A program made the position numbers and the translations under genes. Positions 1 to 8,018 of a stretch of 64,000 bases of DNA are shown here, piece after piece. The DNA lies in assembly GCF_019793435.1 (NCBI RefSeq), contig NZ_JAILYH010000002.1:434001-498000 (forward strand). Reading direction: 5' to 3'. The first letter of the stretch is position 1. Each line of letters opens with the position of its first letter. This DNA is from Rhizobium redzepovicii (GTDB lineage Bacteria > Pseudomonadota > Alphaproteobacteria > Rhizobiales > Rhizobiaceae). The notes beneath the pieces are model-generated. The model had not been told where the DNA came from. It worked only from the letters and a program-made list of their open reading frames with translations, and did not search any database.

Positions 1-2
1 CC

Positions 3-263
3 GCGCATGGCCAGACATCTTCGCCTTCGACGGTGAAGGCAAATCTTGCCTATTTCGAAGCCCTGGCCGAACGTGTCGACGGGTTGAGCGAGAACCAGCT
101 GGCGGACGTTCAGCTCAGCCGCTCAAGCGGTTTCCGGCTTGAAGATTTCATCGCCATCCCCGACGGCATGCCTGCGGAAACGGTGACGTTCTACCGGAAC
201 TGCCACGAGACAAACCTTGGCGCCACCCTTCAGGCCCACATGGAAAAACGGAAATCCGCGTAG
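3..263 (+). CDS. 3' end of an unrecognised gene, cut by the window edge
   Basis: This frame is open from the window edge to a TAG that directly abuts the next gene's ATG. A GTG at 33 could serve as a start but has no ribosome binding site, so the gene more likely begins upstream of the window. The readable part, about 76 residues, is soluble with no clear motif and ends in a basic KRKSA tail. I do not recognise the family. The neighbouring frame reads WPDIFAFDGEG just before position 40, which looks protein-like, so a frameshift near there is possible but unproven. The zero-base spacing to the kinase gene suggests they are co-translated. Confidence 0.45.
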   Translation, partial: AHGQTSSPSTVKANLAYFEALAERVDGLSENQLADVQLSRSSGFRLEDFIAIPDGMPAETVTFYRNCHETNLGATLQAHMEKRKSA

Positions 264-1061
264 ATGGATCTGCAGGGGGAGAATGACATAAAGCCATTGG
301 AAGGCGGACGAACCGGGCAGATCTGGCGCGACGGCGATACCGTCGTTAGACCATCAGGCGCGTGGACGCCCACGGTGCACCGGTTTTTGCGCCATGTCAG
401 GGACAGAGGTTTTCTGGCGGCGCCGGAGCCGATCGACATCACAGGGAAAAACCAGGAGATCGTCAGCTTCGTCGCCGGGCGCGTCTGCGAAGACCTGGGC
501 GACACGTTTGTCGGATCGGAGCGCATGCTGGTTTCGGCGGCCAGGCTTCTGCGCGATTTTCACGCGGCATCACAAGGGTTTCTGGAGCAGGATGGTGAAA
601 TCCAGACGTGGATGCTGCCGCCACAGGAACCGCGGGAAATCGTCTGCCACGGAGATTACGCGCCTTACAACGTCGCCACGACAGAGCATGAGGCTGTCGG
701 GATCATCGATTTCGATACCGCGCATCCCGCACCGCGACTCTGGGATCTGGCCTACGCGGTCTATCGCTGGGCGCCTTTGTCCGATCCCTCCCATCCCGGC
801 GTGCTGTCAGGTCTCGATGAACAGCTGCGGCGGGCGGAAATCTTCTGCACGGCCTACGGGGCAACGGCAAAAGAACGGCAACAGCTCCCGGAGATGGTCT
901 GCGGGCGGCTCCAGGCGCTTGCCAATTTCATGCAGGCAAGGGCTTCGGCCGGAGACGAGACCTTCGCGGAGCACGTAGCCGCAGGGGACGCTCAGCTGTA
1001 TCTAAGCGATATCGACTATGTGCAGCAACATCGAGACCGACTGCTGAACGCGCTCCTATAG
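264..1061 (+). CDS. APH-fold phosphotransferase
   Basis: This 265-residue protein has the aminoglycoside phosphotransferase / choline kinase fold. The catalytic-loop motif HGDYAPYN lies at residues 129-136 and the metal-binding IIDFD at 147-151. Members phosphorylate small hydroxylated molecules with ATP in the cytoplasm; the substrate here cannot be read from sequence, and an antibiotic target should not be assumed. The ATG follows the TAG of the preceding gene without a gap, which points to translational coupling. Its stop abuts the stop of the convergent corA-like gene, leaving no room for a separate terminator. Confidence 0.8.
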   Translation: MDLQGENDIKPLEGGRTGQIWRDGDTVVRPSGAWTPTVHRFLRHVRDRGFLAAPEPIDITGKNQEIVSFVAGRVCEDLGDTFVGSERMLVSAARLLRDFHAASQGFLEQDGEIQTWMLPPQEPREIVCHGDYAPYNVATTEHEAVGIIDFDTAHPAPRLWDLAYAVYRWAPLSDPSHPGVLSGLDEQLRRAEIFCTAYGATAKERQQLPEMVCGRLQALANFMQARASAGDETFAEHVAAGDAQLYLSDIDYVQQHRDRLLNALL

Positions 1062-2201
1062 CTAGAGCCACTTCCTCCGACGGAAGAAGCCAAAGAGGCC
1101 GAGACACAGGACGCCGATGACGCCGAGCACGACGAAGTAGCCATACTGGGTTTTCAGTTCCGGCATATCGCTGAAGTTCATGCCGTAAATGCCTGCGATC
1201 GCCGTGGGAACGGCGAGAATTGCCGCCCAGGCGGCGAGCTTGCGGGCAATCGCCGTCTGCTCGGTCTGGCCGATCATCACGCTAGCCTCGAAGGCGAAGG
1301 CCAGCACCTCGCGCAAAGCGTCGATATCTTCCTGAACCCGGCGCACGTGATCGGTCACATCGCGAAACAGCGACTGAAGCGTCGGATCCATGCCGGGAAG
1401 ATCGATGTGCTCATATCGCCGGCAGACGTCGACGAGCGGCACAACGGCATTGCGCAGCCGCAAGAGCTTCCGCCGCAGCAGATAAAGCCGCTCGATATCG
1501 GACTTCCCCAGCTGTTCGCGCAGCACCAGATCCTCGAGCTTCTCGACCTCCTCCTGCACGACTTCGATGACCGGCATATAGTTGTCGACGATGAAATCGA
1601 GGATGGAATAGAGGATGTAATTTTCACCATGGGCGAGCGCCGCGGGCGTTGCTTCGCACCGTTGCCGCACCGACAGATAAGAGGACGAGTCACCGTGGCG
1701 AACGGAGACGACATAACCGCGGCCGACGAACAAATGCGTTTCGCCGAAGATGATTTCGTCATCCTTCATATGGGCGGTCCGGGCAACGATGAACATTGCG
1801 TCCCCATAAATCTCCAGCTTCGGTCGCTGGTGGGGCTGTGCCGCGTCCTCGATCGCCAGTGCATGGAGATTGAATTCGGCCTGGACCTGATGCAGCAGCA
1901 CTTCGTCCGGCTCGTGCAGACCGATCCAGACGATGGCGTTCTCCCGACTGCGCCATTCGCCGGCTTCTTCTATCCTGATGTCGCGAATGCGCTGCCCATG
2001 CTGATACACGGCGGCAGCCACGACGCCGGGCCGTTCATAGGGCAACGATGCCGAACCGCCGCCCGCCTGCGCGGAAATTTCGTCCAGATCCTTCAGCCGT
2101 TCCAAATCCTGCCGTCCTCCCGCTCCCGCACGGATCACGCATCCGCACCAACGCCGGCCAGGCGTCGCGTCGATCATAATGCTATTTCGTAAAACATGCA
2201 T
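1062..2201 (-). CDS. corA: CorA-family divalent cation transporter
   Basis: Predicted inner-membrane magnesium/cobalt transporter. The long N-terminal cytoplasmic part ends in a helical stalk, followed by two C-terminal membrane segments. The family signature YGMNF (GMN at residues 340-342) closes the first segment, and a basic RRRKWL tail ends the protein. At 379 residues it is longer than usual: conserved CorA sequence begins only near residue 61 (VAAAVYQHG), where a GTG at 2021 could be an alternative start. Neither start has a strong ribosome binding site. The gene is convergent with the phosphotransferase gene and stands alone. Confidence 0.85.
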   Translation of the reverse strand: MHVLRNSIMIDATPGRRWCGCVIRAGAGGRQDLERLKDLDEISAQAGGGSASLPYERPGVVAAAVYQHGQRIRDIRIEEAGEWRSRENAIVWIGLHEPDEVLLHQVQAEFNLHALAIEDAAQPHQRPKLEIYGDAMFIVARTAHMKDDEIIFGETHLFVGRGYVVSVRHGDSSSYLSVRQRCEATPAALAHGENYILYSILDFIVDNYMPVIEVVQEEVEKLEDLVLREQLGKSDIERLYLLRRKLLRLRNAVVPLVDVCRRYEHIDLPGMDPTLQSLFRDVTDHVRRVQEDIDALREVLAFAFEASVMIGQTEQTAIARKLAAWAAILAVPTAIAGIYGMNFSDMPELKTQYGYFVVLGVIGVLCLGLFGFFRRRKWL

Positions 2202-2291
2202 CCGTCTCAGTGCGGAACCAAGAAACGCTGATTGCGCATTGGCTTTTGTCAGCTCTGCGCCAGCGACTCATTGCAGAACGCGCAACCCACA

Positions 2292-3002
2292 TCACGTGTC
2301 CGTGGAAATGTCATCCCAGTCCTGATCCATGTAGCCGATCAGCCAGTTGAGGGCGTAATGCCATTCGTAGACCACGCCCTTGTCCAATCCGGTCGGCGGC
2401 TCTTCACCCTTCAGTCTTGCGTTCACGGCCGCCCAATCATAGCGGTAGATCAGGTCGGCGGCGTCGAGCAGTTCTTTTTGCGGGCGCAGTTTGGCGCGAC
2501 GCATCAACCCGTCCGTTCCCAATTCGCGAAGCGTTTTCGCAATGAACGGGACGTCGCAGATATGGTCGGGACGTTCGAGCTGCGGCGAAATCCCGAGTGC
2601 CCACAACATGACGTGCACGCCTTCGTAACGCCACGCGAAGTTTGCGCGATCCTGATCGGAGGGATCAGGATCGTCCATGAAGGCCTTTTCTTTCGGGGTG
2701 AAAAAACTCACTGCATCGAACTGCCGGATGAGAGCCTGACCCATGGCATGGTCGCCGGTCTCGCCTTTCACGGCAACGATCGCAAGCGCGATCGTGCGTT
2801 GCACGACCGCCTTGGTATTTCGGCGGGTACTTTCGCTCTCGGGCTCGACGGTCGGCAGATGATCGATCGTCGGCACCCCTTCCGATTGAAGCTGAGCGAT
2901 AGACCGGGCTTTGCGCGCCCCTGCCTCATCGGCGGGTTGCGAGACGGCTGCCTGAACCGGAAGGATCAATGCAAGAAGGGCAGAAAACAGGCGCTTCATC
3001 AT
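2292..3002 (-). CDS. DUF4272-family exported protein
   Basis: A 236-residue protein whose first 20 or so residues (MMKRLFSALLALILPVQA) form a typical signal peptide, so it is probably periplasmic. The rest resembles DUF4272: an N-terminal LQSEGVPTIDHLP stretch, an alanine-rich helix with R-AL spacing, and the WRYEGVHVMLWALG block near the middle. No enzyme motif is visible and the role of the family is unknown. The gene is divergent from the chemoreceptor at 3203; the roughly 200 bases between them must hold both promoters and include an AT-rich part around 3110-3140. Confidence 0.6.
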   Translation of the reverse strand: MMKRLFSALLALILPVQAAVSQPADEAGARKARSIAQLQSEGVPTIDHLPTVEPESESTRRNTKAVVQRTIALAIVAVKGETGDHAMGQALIRQFDAVSFFTPKEKAFMDDPDPSDQDRANFAWRYEGVHVMLWALGISPQLERPDHICDVPFIAKTLRELGTDGLMRRAKLRPQKELLDAADLIYRYDWAAVNARLKGEEPPTGLDKGVVYEWHYALNWLIGYMDQDWDDISTDT

Positions 3003-3202
3003 GTATGGCTCCTCTCATCTCTTTGACGCATCGATAAACATTTCCAGCGCGATCGGGATATGTTTTGCGCAAAAGCGACGTCGGTTTCCGGAAGGGTTGG
3101 TAAACGGCATTTTACATATTGAGCAAATCGTTAAATTTTTCTCGGTACAAATGTCCCTAGCCAAGCCGGTATGAGGCCGGACCGTTCGATCGAGGACTTT
3201 CT

Positions 3203-5086
3203 ATGCGTCGTCCAAACATTAAAACGAGTTTGCTGTTGATTTTCAGCGGTGTAGCTCTTCTTTTCGGTCTTGTAGCCTATCTCGCGGTCGACGGTCTTTG
3301 CAAAACGAACGGCTCGACCGAGGAAATTGCCACCGACTGGCTGCCAAGCGTGCAGGCGTCGCAGGCAATCAATCTCGCCATGACGAATTTGCGCCTCACT
3401 TACCGCGATCACATCATCGCGCAGTCGGAGGCGGAAAAGAAAACACGCGAAGAGGCAATCAAAGTTGCCGAGGATGCGATACGCAAATCGGTCGACGCCT
3501 ATCTTCCGCTGGCGTCGTCCGATCGCGAGCGCGACCTGATCAAGACGATCAAGGAAAGCGTTGAAGGTTACATCTCCAGCAGCTCGCAACTCCTCGTCCT
3601 TTCCCGTGCCAACAAGACCGAGGAAGCCGGGCAATATCTCGGCGGGGGAATGCGCTCTTATTCCGACAAGCTCAAGGAAGCCACGGCGGCCCTGGTCGAA
3701 TTGAACGTCATCGGCAGCAAGAAGGCCGCCGACCTCAGCACGGAGACCTTCGCCTCCATAGAATTCTACCTGCTTGCAACGATCGCTGTCGCCGGGTTGC
3801 TCGTTCTCGGTGCTGTCGCTTTCGTGCTGAAGGCAATCGCCAACCCGATTACCGGCATCACCACCTCGATGCGGCGTCTGGCAGAGGGGGACACAGGTTC
3901 ACAGATCCCATTTGCCGACCGCGCCGACGAAATCGGATCCATGGCAGGGGCGGTGGAGATCTTCCGCCAGGCCGCCATCGCGAACAAGCGGATGGCGACA
4001 GAGGCCGAGGAAAACCGCGTCCGAGCGGAGGCTGACCGCGTTGACACCCAGAGGCTGGCGGAAGCCGACGCATCGGAGCGGTTGCGCATCGCCACCTCGG
4101 GTCTCGCCGCCGGTTTGAAGCGGCTGGCCGCAGGAGACCTTGCCTTCCAACTCGACGAGGCCTTCGCGCCCGATTTCGAGGCACTGCGCCACGACTTCAA
4201 CCAGTCCGTCACCCAGCTTGGCGCGACGCTCCGGGCTATTTCCGACAGCATCGGCACGATCGATGAAGGCACGCGCGAAATCTCCTCCGGTGCAAGCGAT
4301 CTGTCGAAGCGCACGGAGCAGCAGGCGGCCTCGCTTGAAGAAACGGCAGCCGCACTGGAAGAGATCACCGCAAACGTTGCGAACTCCAGCAAACGGACCG
4401 AGGAGACGCGCACGGTGGCCACCGAGGCAAACCGCAGCGCCGGTATCTCCGCGGAAGTCGTTTCCCACGCCGAAGAGGCAATGGAACGCATCGAGACCTC
4501 GTCGCAGCAGATCTCCAACATCATCAGCGTCATCGACGAAATCGCGTTCCAGACCAATCTTCTCGCGCTCAATGCCGGCGTGGAAGCCGCCCGTGCCGGC
4601 GAGGCCGGCAAGGGCTTTGCCGTCGTCGCCCAGGAAGTGCGCGAACTCGCCCAGCGCTCGGCAAGTGCAGCCAAGGAAATCAAGGGGCTGATCCAGAACT
4701 CTTCGAAGGAAGTTGAAAGCGGCGTCAAGCTCGTCCGCGACACCGGCCAGGCCCTGAAGACCATCGGCGGCTTCATCACCCAGATCAATCACCATATGGA
4801 CTCGATCGCCACTTCTGCGAAAGAGCAGTCGATCGGCCTCAGCGAAGTCAACGTTGCGGTCAACAGGATGGACCAGACCACGCAGCAGAACGCGACCATG
4901 GTGCAGGAGTCAACGGCGGCAGCAGATTCACTCGCGCAGCAAGCCCAGACACTTCGCGAGCTTATCGCCCAATTCAGGCTCGACGATACGACGTCCAACC
5001 AATCGTCAGCCCTTCGCTCGACGGCAAGAACGATGGCGCAGCCGACAGCCCGCGCCGCGATCCATGCGGTTGCCGCTCGCCGCTAA
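3203..5086 (+). CDS. Methyl-accepting chemotaxis protein
   Basis: A 627-residue transmembrane chemoreceptor. Order of parts: a membrane segment at about residues 8-30, a helical periplasmic sensor of the 4HB type up to about 187, a second membrane segment (FYLLATIAVAGLLVLGAV), a HAMP domain starting at NPITGITTSM, a second HAMP-like stretch (LAAGLKRLAAGDLAF), and the signalling coiled coil. Its tip carries the near-universal [20 protein letters not shown], which binds CheA/CheW. There is no C-terminal NWETF-type pentapeptide for CheR docking. The ligand is unknown. A strong hairpin terminator follows the gene. Confidence 0.92.
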   Translation: MRRPNIKTSLLLIFSGVALLFGLVAYLAVDGLCKTNGSTEEIATDWLPSVQASQAINLAMTNLRLTYRDHIIAQSEAEKKTREEAIKVAEDAIRKSVDAYLPLASSDRERDLIKTIKESVEGYISSSSQLLVLSRANKTEEAGQYLGGGMRSYSDKLKEATAALVELNVIGSKKAADLSTETFASIEFYLLATIAVAGLLVLGAVAFVLKAIANPITGITTSMRRLAEGDTGSQIPFADRADEIGSMAGAVEIFRQAAIANKRMATEAEENRVRAEADRVDTQRLAEADASERLRIATSGLAAGLKRLAAGDLAFQLDEAFAPDFEALRHDFNQSVTQLGATLRAISDSIGTIDEGTREISSGASDLSKRTEQQAASLEETAAALEEITANVANSSKRTEETRTVATEANRSAGISAEVVSHAEEAMERIETSSQQISNIISVIDEIAFQTNLLALNAGVEAARAGEAGKGFAVVAQEVRELAQRSASAAKEIKGLIQNSSKEVESGVKLVRDTGQALKTIGGFITQINHHMDSIATSAKEQSIGLSEVNVAVNRMDQTTQQNATMVQESTAAADSLAQQAQTLRELIAQFRLDDTTSNQSSALRSTARTMAQPTARAAIHAVAARR

Positions 5087-5168
5087 AGCAGGTCGCGCAA
5101 AAGTGTGCAGCGGTTCTGCGGCAACTGCCCTCGCCCTCGCCCTAACCGCTTGCACAGACCAGAGATGA

Positions 5169-5202
5169 AGGCGCCCGGCAATGCCGGGCGCCTCTCTTTT
5201 TA
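5169..5202 (+). terminator. Intrinsic terminator of the chemoreceptor gene
   Basis: An 11-bp perfect stem (arm AGGCGCCCGGC, 5169-5179; partner 5183-5193) closes a 3-base AAT loop and is followed by TCTCTTTTTAT. The T-run lies only on the + side, so it should act on transcripts from the chemoreceptor gene. It overlaps the stop codon of the convergent permease gene. Confidence 0.85.
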
Positions 5203-6654
5203 TCGTGCGGCGAAGGCCGGATTGCGCCGGGCGCCCATTCTCAGCACGAAATAGATCGCCCCGCCGATTCCGACGCCGAAGAACCAGCCATAGGTGCCCC
5301 ACCAATCCGGCAGGATGCTGGTGAAGGTCGGCAGAATCGAGGAGAACAGCGCGCCGACCGCAAATGCGATGAAGGCATTGCCGTGCCAGCCGTTCTGGAA
5401 GCGGAACTCGCCATTCTCATGATAGAGCGCCTCGACGTTCAGCTGGCTTTTCCGCATGAGATAGTAGTCCACCATCATGATGCCGAAGATCGGCCCCATC
5501 GTCGACCCGATGAAGTTGACGAAATGCGCCGCACCCGTCTCCCAGGGAGCAAACGGATAAAGCACGAGAGCGATCAATGCGGCAATGTATCCGCCGCGTT
5601 TGAAGTTGATCTGGCGCGGGAAGACGTTGGCGAAGTCGAAGGCCGGCGAGACGAAGTTCGCCACGACGTTGATGCCGAGCGTGGCGATCGCGAATGTCAG
5701 GGCCGCAAGCAGCGCCAGGAACCAGCTTTCGAATTTCGCCGATATCATTTCCGGATGCAGCAGAACCTCACCATAGACGGTGAAGGCCGCCGTGGTGGTG
5801 ACGCCTGCGACAAGGCAGAAGGCCAGAAGGTTGATCGGCAGACCCCAGAGATTGCCCTTGCGCAGCGCCTTTTCGCTGGTTGCGTAACGCGAGAAATCGC
5901 AGAAATTCAGATAGAGTGCTGCGAAATAGGTGATCCAGGTGGCGGCCACCGCGGCAAGTGCTGCAAACGAGCCGGGCTCGCCCGGCACGCCGGCATCCTT
6001 GGTCTTCTCGATCAGCACGTCGCGCGGGATCTCCGAACCGAAGGAGAAGGTGCCCGACTTGACGACCAGATAGACGGCCAGGATCAGCATCATGATCCAG
6101 ACGGCCGGACCTGCCCAATCCTGAAACTTGCGAACCGTCTCCATGCCCCGCTGGATGATAAGCAGTTGCAGCGCCCAGACGACGATGTAGCAGATAAGTT
6201 CGAGGGTCGAGTGGCCGAGCATATGGCTGTTCTGATGGAAGGCGAGCAGGCTCTCGTTGCGGATCAGAAGAGCGACGATCGCGCCGGATGCGGCGGCGGT
6301 CTGCGCGCCGTACCAGAAGCAGGCGACCACCGCCCGAACCAGGGCCGGAACATTGGCGCCGAACGTGCCGAAGGAGGCACGGGCCAGAACCGGAAAGGGT
6401 ACGCCGGTGCGCACGCCGGCATTGCCGACCAGGCTCATCAGCACAAAGATGACCAGCGAGCCGATGCCGATGGCGATGACGAAATTCACGAAGCTGCCGC
6501 ACAGCAGGAACAGGCTCGCCGCCAGATAGTAGCCCCACAGGCTGTGAACATCAGATGTCCAGACGTTAAAGATACTGAACGCACCCCATTTGCGCTCCTC
6601 GGCGGGTGCAAGATCCTCGTTGTATAACGAGGGAGACGGATTTCGAATGCTCAT
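5200..6654 (-). CDS. NCS1-family purine/cytosine/hydantoin permease
   Basis: A 484-residue integral membrane protein with about 12 hydrophobic segments. It belongs to the nucleobase:cation symporter-1 family, recognised by the N-terminal NEDLAPAEERKWGAFSIFNVW region and the GVPFPVLARASFGTFGANVPALVRAVVACFWYG-type block (roughly residues 84-116) that lines the substrate site. Such proteins import purines, pyrimidines, hydantoins or allantoin with Na+ or H+. The exact substrate cannot be told, because no catabolic gene is adjacent. It stands alone, with an ATTGT/ACAAT inverted repeat in the upstream region. Confidence 0.88.
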   Translation of the reverse strand: MSIRNPSPSLYNEDLAPAEERKWGAFSIFNVWTSDVHSLWGYYLAASLFLLCGSFVNFVIAIGIGSLVIFVLMSLVGNAGVRTGVPFPVLARASFGTFGANVPALVRAVVACFWYGAQTAAASGAIVALLIRNESLLAFHQNSHMLGHSTLELICYIVVWALQLLIIQRGMETVRKFQDWAGPAVWIMMLILAVYLVVKSGTFSFGSEIPRDVLIEKTKDAGVPGEPGSFAALAAVAATWITYFAALYLNFCDFSRYATSEKALRKGNLWGLPINLLAFCLVAGVTTTAAFTVYGEVLLHPEMISAKFESWFLALLAALTFAIATLGINVVANFVSPAFDFANVFPRQINFKRGGYIAALIALVLYPFAPWETGAAHFVNFIGSTMGPIFGIMMVDYYLMRKSQLNVEALYHENGEFRFQNGWHGNAFIAFAVGALFSSILPTFTSILPDWWGTYGWFFGVGIGGAIYFVLRMGARRNPAFAAR

Positions 6655-6740
6655 GAATGCCCTCCCATATCCCCTGAGGCCGACTCGACCCCGGACGGAA
6701 GTTTGCGCCTCATTTAGGCATCTGACAATTTAATAGTCAT

Positions 6741-6752
6741 ATTGTACACAAT
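6741..6752. promoter_or_regulatory. ATTGT-AC-ACAAT inverted repeat upstream of the NCS1 permease gene
   Basis: Two 5-base arms (6741-6745 and 6748-6752) are separated by 2 bases, about 90 bases upstream of the permease start. TTGTnnACAA is a common shape for GntR-family operators. No GntR gene is adjacent, so the assignment is an inference from form only. Confidence 0.35.
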
Positions 6753-6797
6753 GTCGGTGCCCGCGCTGTACAGATCCCGCTGGGCGCCTCGCGCGGA

Positions 6798-7949
6798 TCA
6801 GTGCGCGCCGACAACGCGTCCAGCCAGACGAAACGGGCTTGCGACTGCAGCGCCGGCCGCGTCGAAGACATAGGCGCCGACATCGCCGGCGGATGTACGC
6901 TTGCCGCTTTCGAAGGAGGCAAGCTGCGCACCGAACTTGGCGAGTGATGCATAGCGATCATGCCCCAGTCCATCGGACGCCTGGATCGAGGTGATGTCGA
7001 TGACCCGGAGCCTTTCTTTCACGGCGGCCTCCTCGATAACGGGATCGTTAATATCGAGACGCCCGACGCGCGGCCGCTCCCCTGCGATGAAGCTCGAGGC
7101 CACGAGCGCCCGGTCGTCCTTGGAAACGAGCAGGGATATGGGGATCGGCATTCGCCCGATATCCGCCAGTTGGGAGCGGAAGACATCGACGTCGATGTCG
7201 GGGGCAGCGAGGATTACCGCCAGTTTGCCGACGACATCGTCGCGATGCTGCAGCGTGAGCTGGCGGACCGTCTCCATGACCAGGAACCCACCCATGCTAT
7301 GTCCGAACAGGACGATGCGTTTCACCTTGCCGGAGGCCGAAAGCGAGGTGACGAGGGAATCGAGCGCGCTACGCGAGGCGAGCGCCGCATCCCGGTCAGC
7401 GACATATCCGGCAACGGCTGCAGCCGAAGGCCAGGAAAACAGGATCGGAGCCCCCGGCATTTTCGCATCCGCGGCGATCTGCGCCGTACGATAGAGCGCC
7501 TCCTGGTAACTGTAGTTGTAACCATGCACGAAGATGCCGATGGTGCCGTCCGGCTGCACCGACCGGAGCGCCTCCTCAACGAAGGCGTCCTTTGCAAGCT
7601 GCTTGCGGCCGATGACGGCAAATTGCCGTTCGGGATCCAGTGTCGAGGTCGGGTATGCGATCGTGGTACCCTTCCTGTCCGGAGGGACCGAAAATGCATA
7701 TTGCTCATAGGTGAGGTTGTCGGCCCATGCGCTCCCAAAACCGCCCCGCATGGTATCGGGGGTCCTGTTCGTCGCAGCCAGCACGCTAACCCGGTTCGAA
7801 ACGGCCTCATCGGCCCGAGCCTGCAGATGCACCGGCTTCAAGACATCAGGCGACGGCCTCGAGACGCAGCCCGTCAGCGCCACCAGACCGAGCGCGACCA
7901 GCACGGCAGGAGCTATCTTCGCAAGCCCGTTCAAACGTCGTTGCTCCAC
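6798..7949 (-). CDS. Lipoprotein alpha/beta hydrolase (DUF900 type)
   Basis: A 383-residue protein with a lipoprotein signal: hydrophobic LAKIAPAVLVALGLVA, then lipobox LTGC at about residues 25-28. The body is an alpha/beta hydrolase of the DUF900 esterase type: IGIFVHGYNYSYQEALYR oxyanion strand, nucleophile elbow GHSMGG, a later acidic turn in AAPDIDVDVF, and a C-terminal GHDRYAS that may supply the catalytic histidine. It should be membrane-anchored on the periplasmic side. It lies 69 bases after the RND pump gene on the same strand and may be the last gene of the efflux operon. The substrate is unknown. Confidence 0.75.
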   Translation of the reverse strand: MEQRRLNGLAKIAPAVLVALGLVALTGCVSRPSPDVLKPVHLQARADEAVSNRVSVLAATNRTPDTMRGGFGSAWADNLTYEQYAFSVPPDRKGTTIAYPTSTLDPERQFAVIGRKQLAKDAFVEEALRSVQPDGTIGIFVHGYNYSYQEALYRTAQIAADAKMPGAPILFSWPSAAAVAGYVADRDAALASRSALDSLVTSLSASGKVKRIVLFGHSMGGFLVMETVRQLTLQHRDDVVGKLAVILAAPDIDVDVFRSQLADIGRMPIPISLLVSKDDRALVASSFIAGERPRVGRLDINDPVIEEAAVKERLRVIDITSIQASDGLGHDRYASLAKFGAQLASFESGKRTSAGDVGAYVFDAAGAAVASPFRLAGRVVGAH

Positions 7950-8018
7950 CGAGCGATCCCTTCGCAGGTCAAGGCGCGCAGCGGCCGCTTCGGCCGCTGC
8001 GATGGCTGACGGACTCGT

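Noticed and set aside
264..1061. Reading the APH-fold protein as an antibiotic-resistance gene
   Set aside because: Only fold-level motifs are visible; many such kinases act on metabolites, and there is no mobile element or resistance context.
5383..6627. Plus-strand open frame opposite the NCS1 permease gene
   Set aside because: It shows typical antisense composition; the permease gene explains the region.
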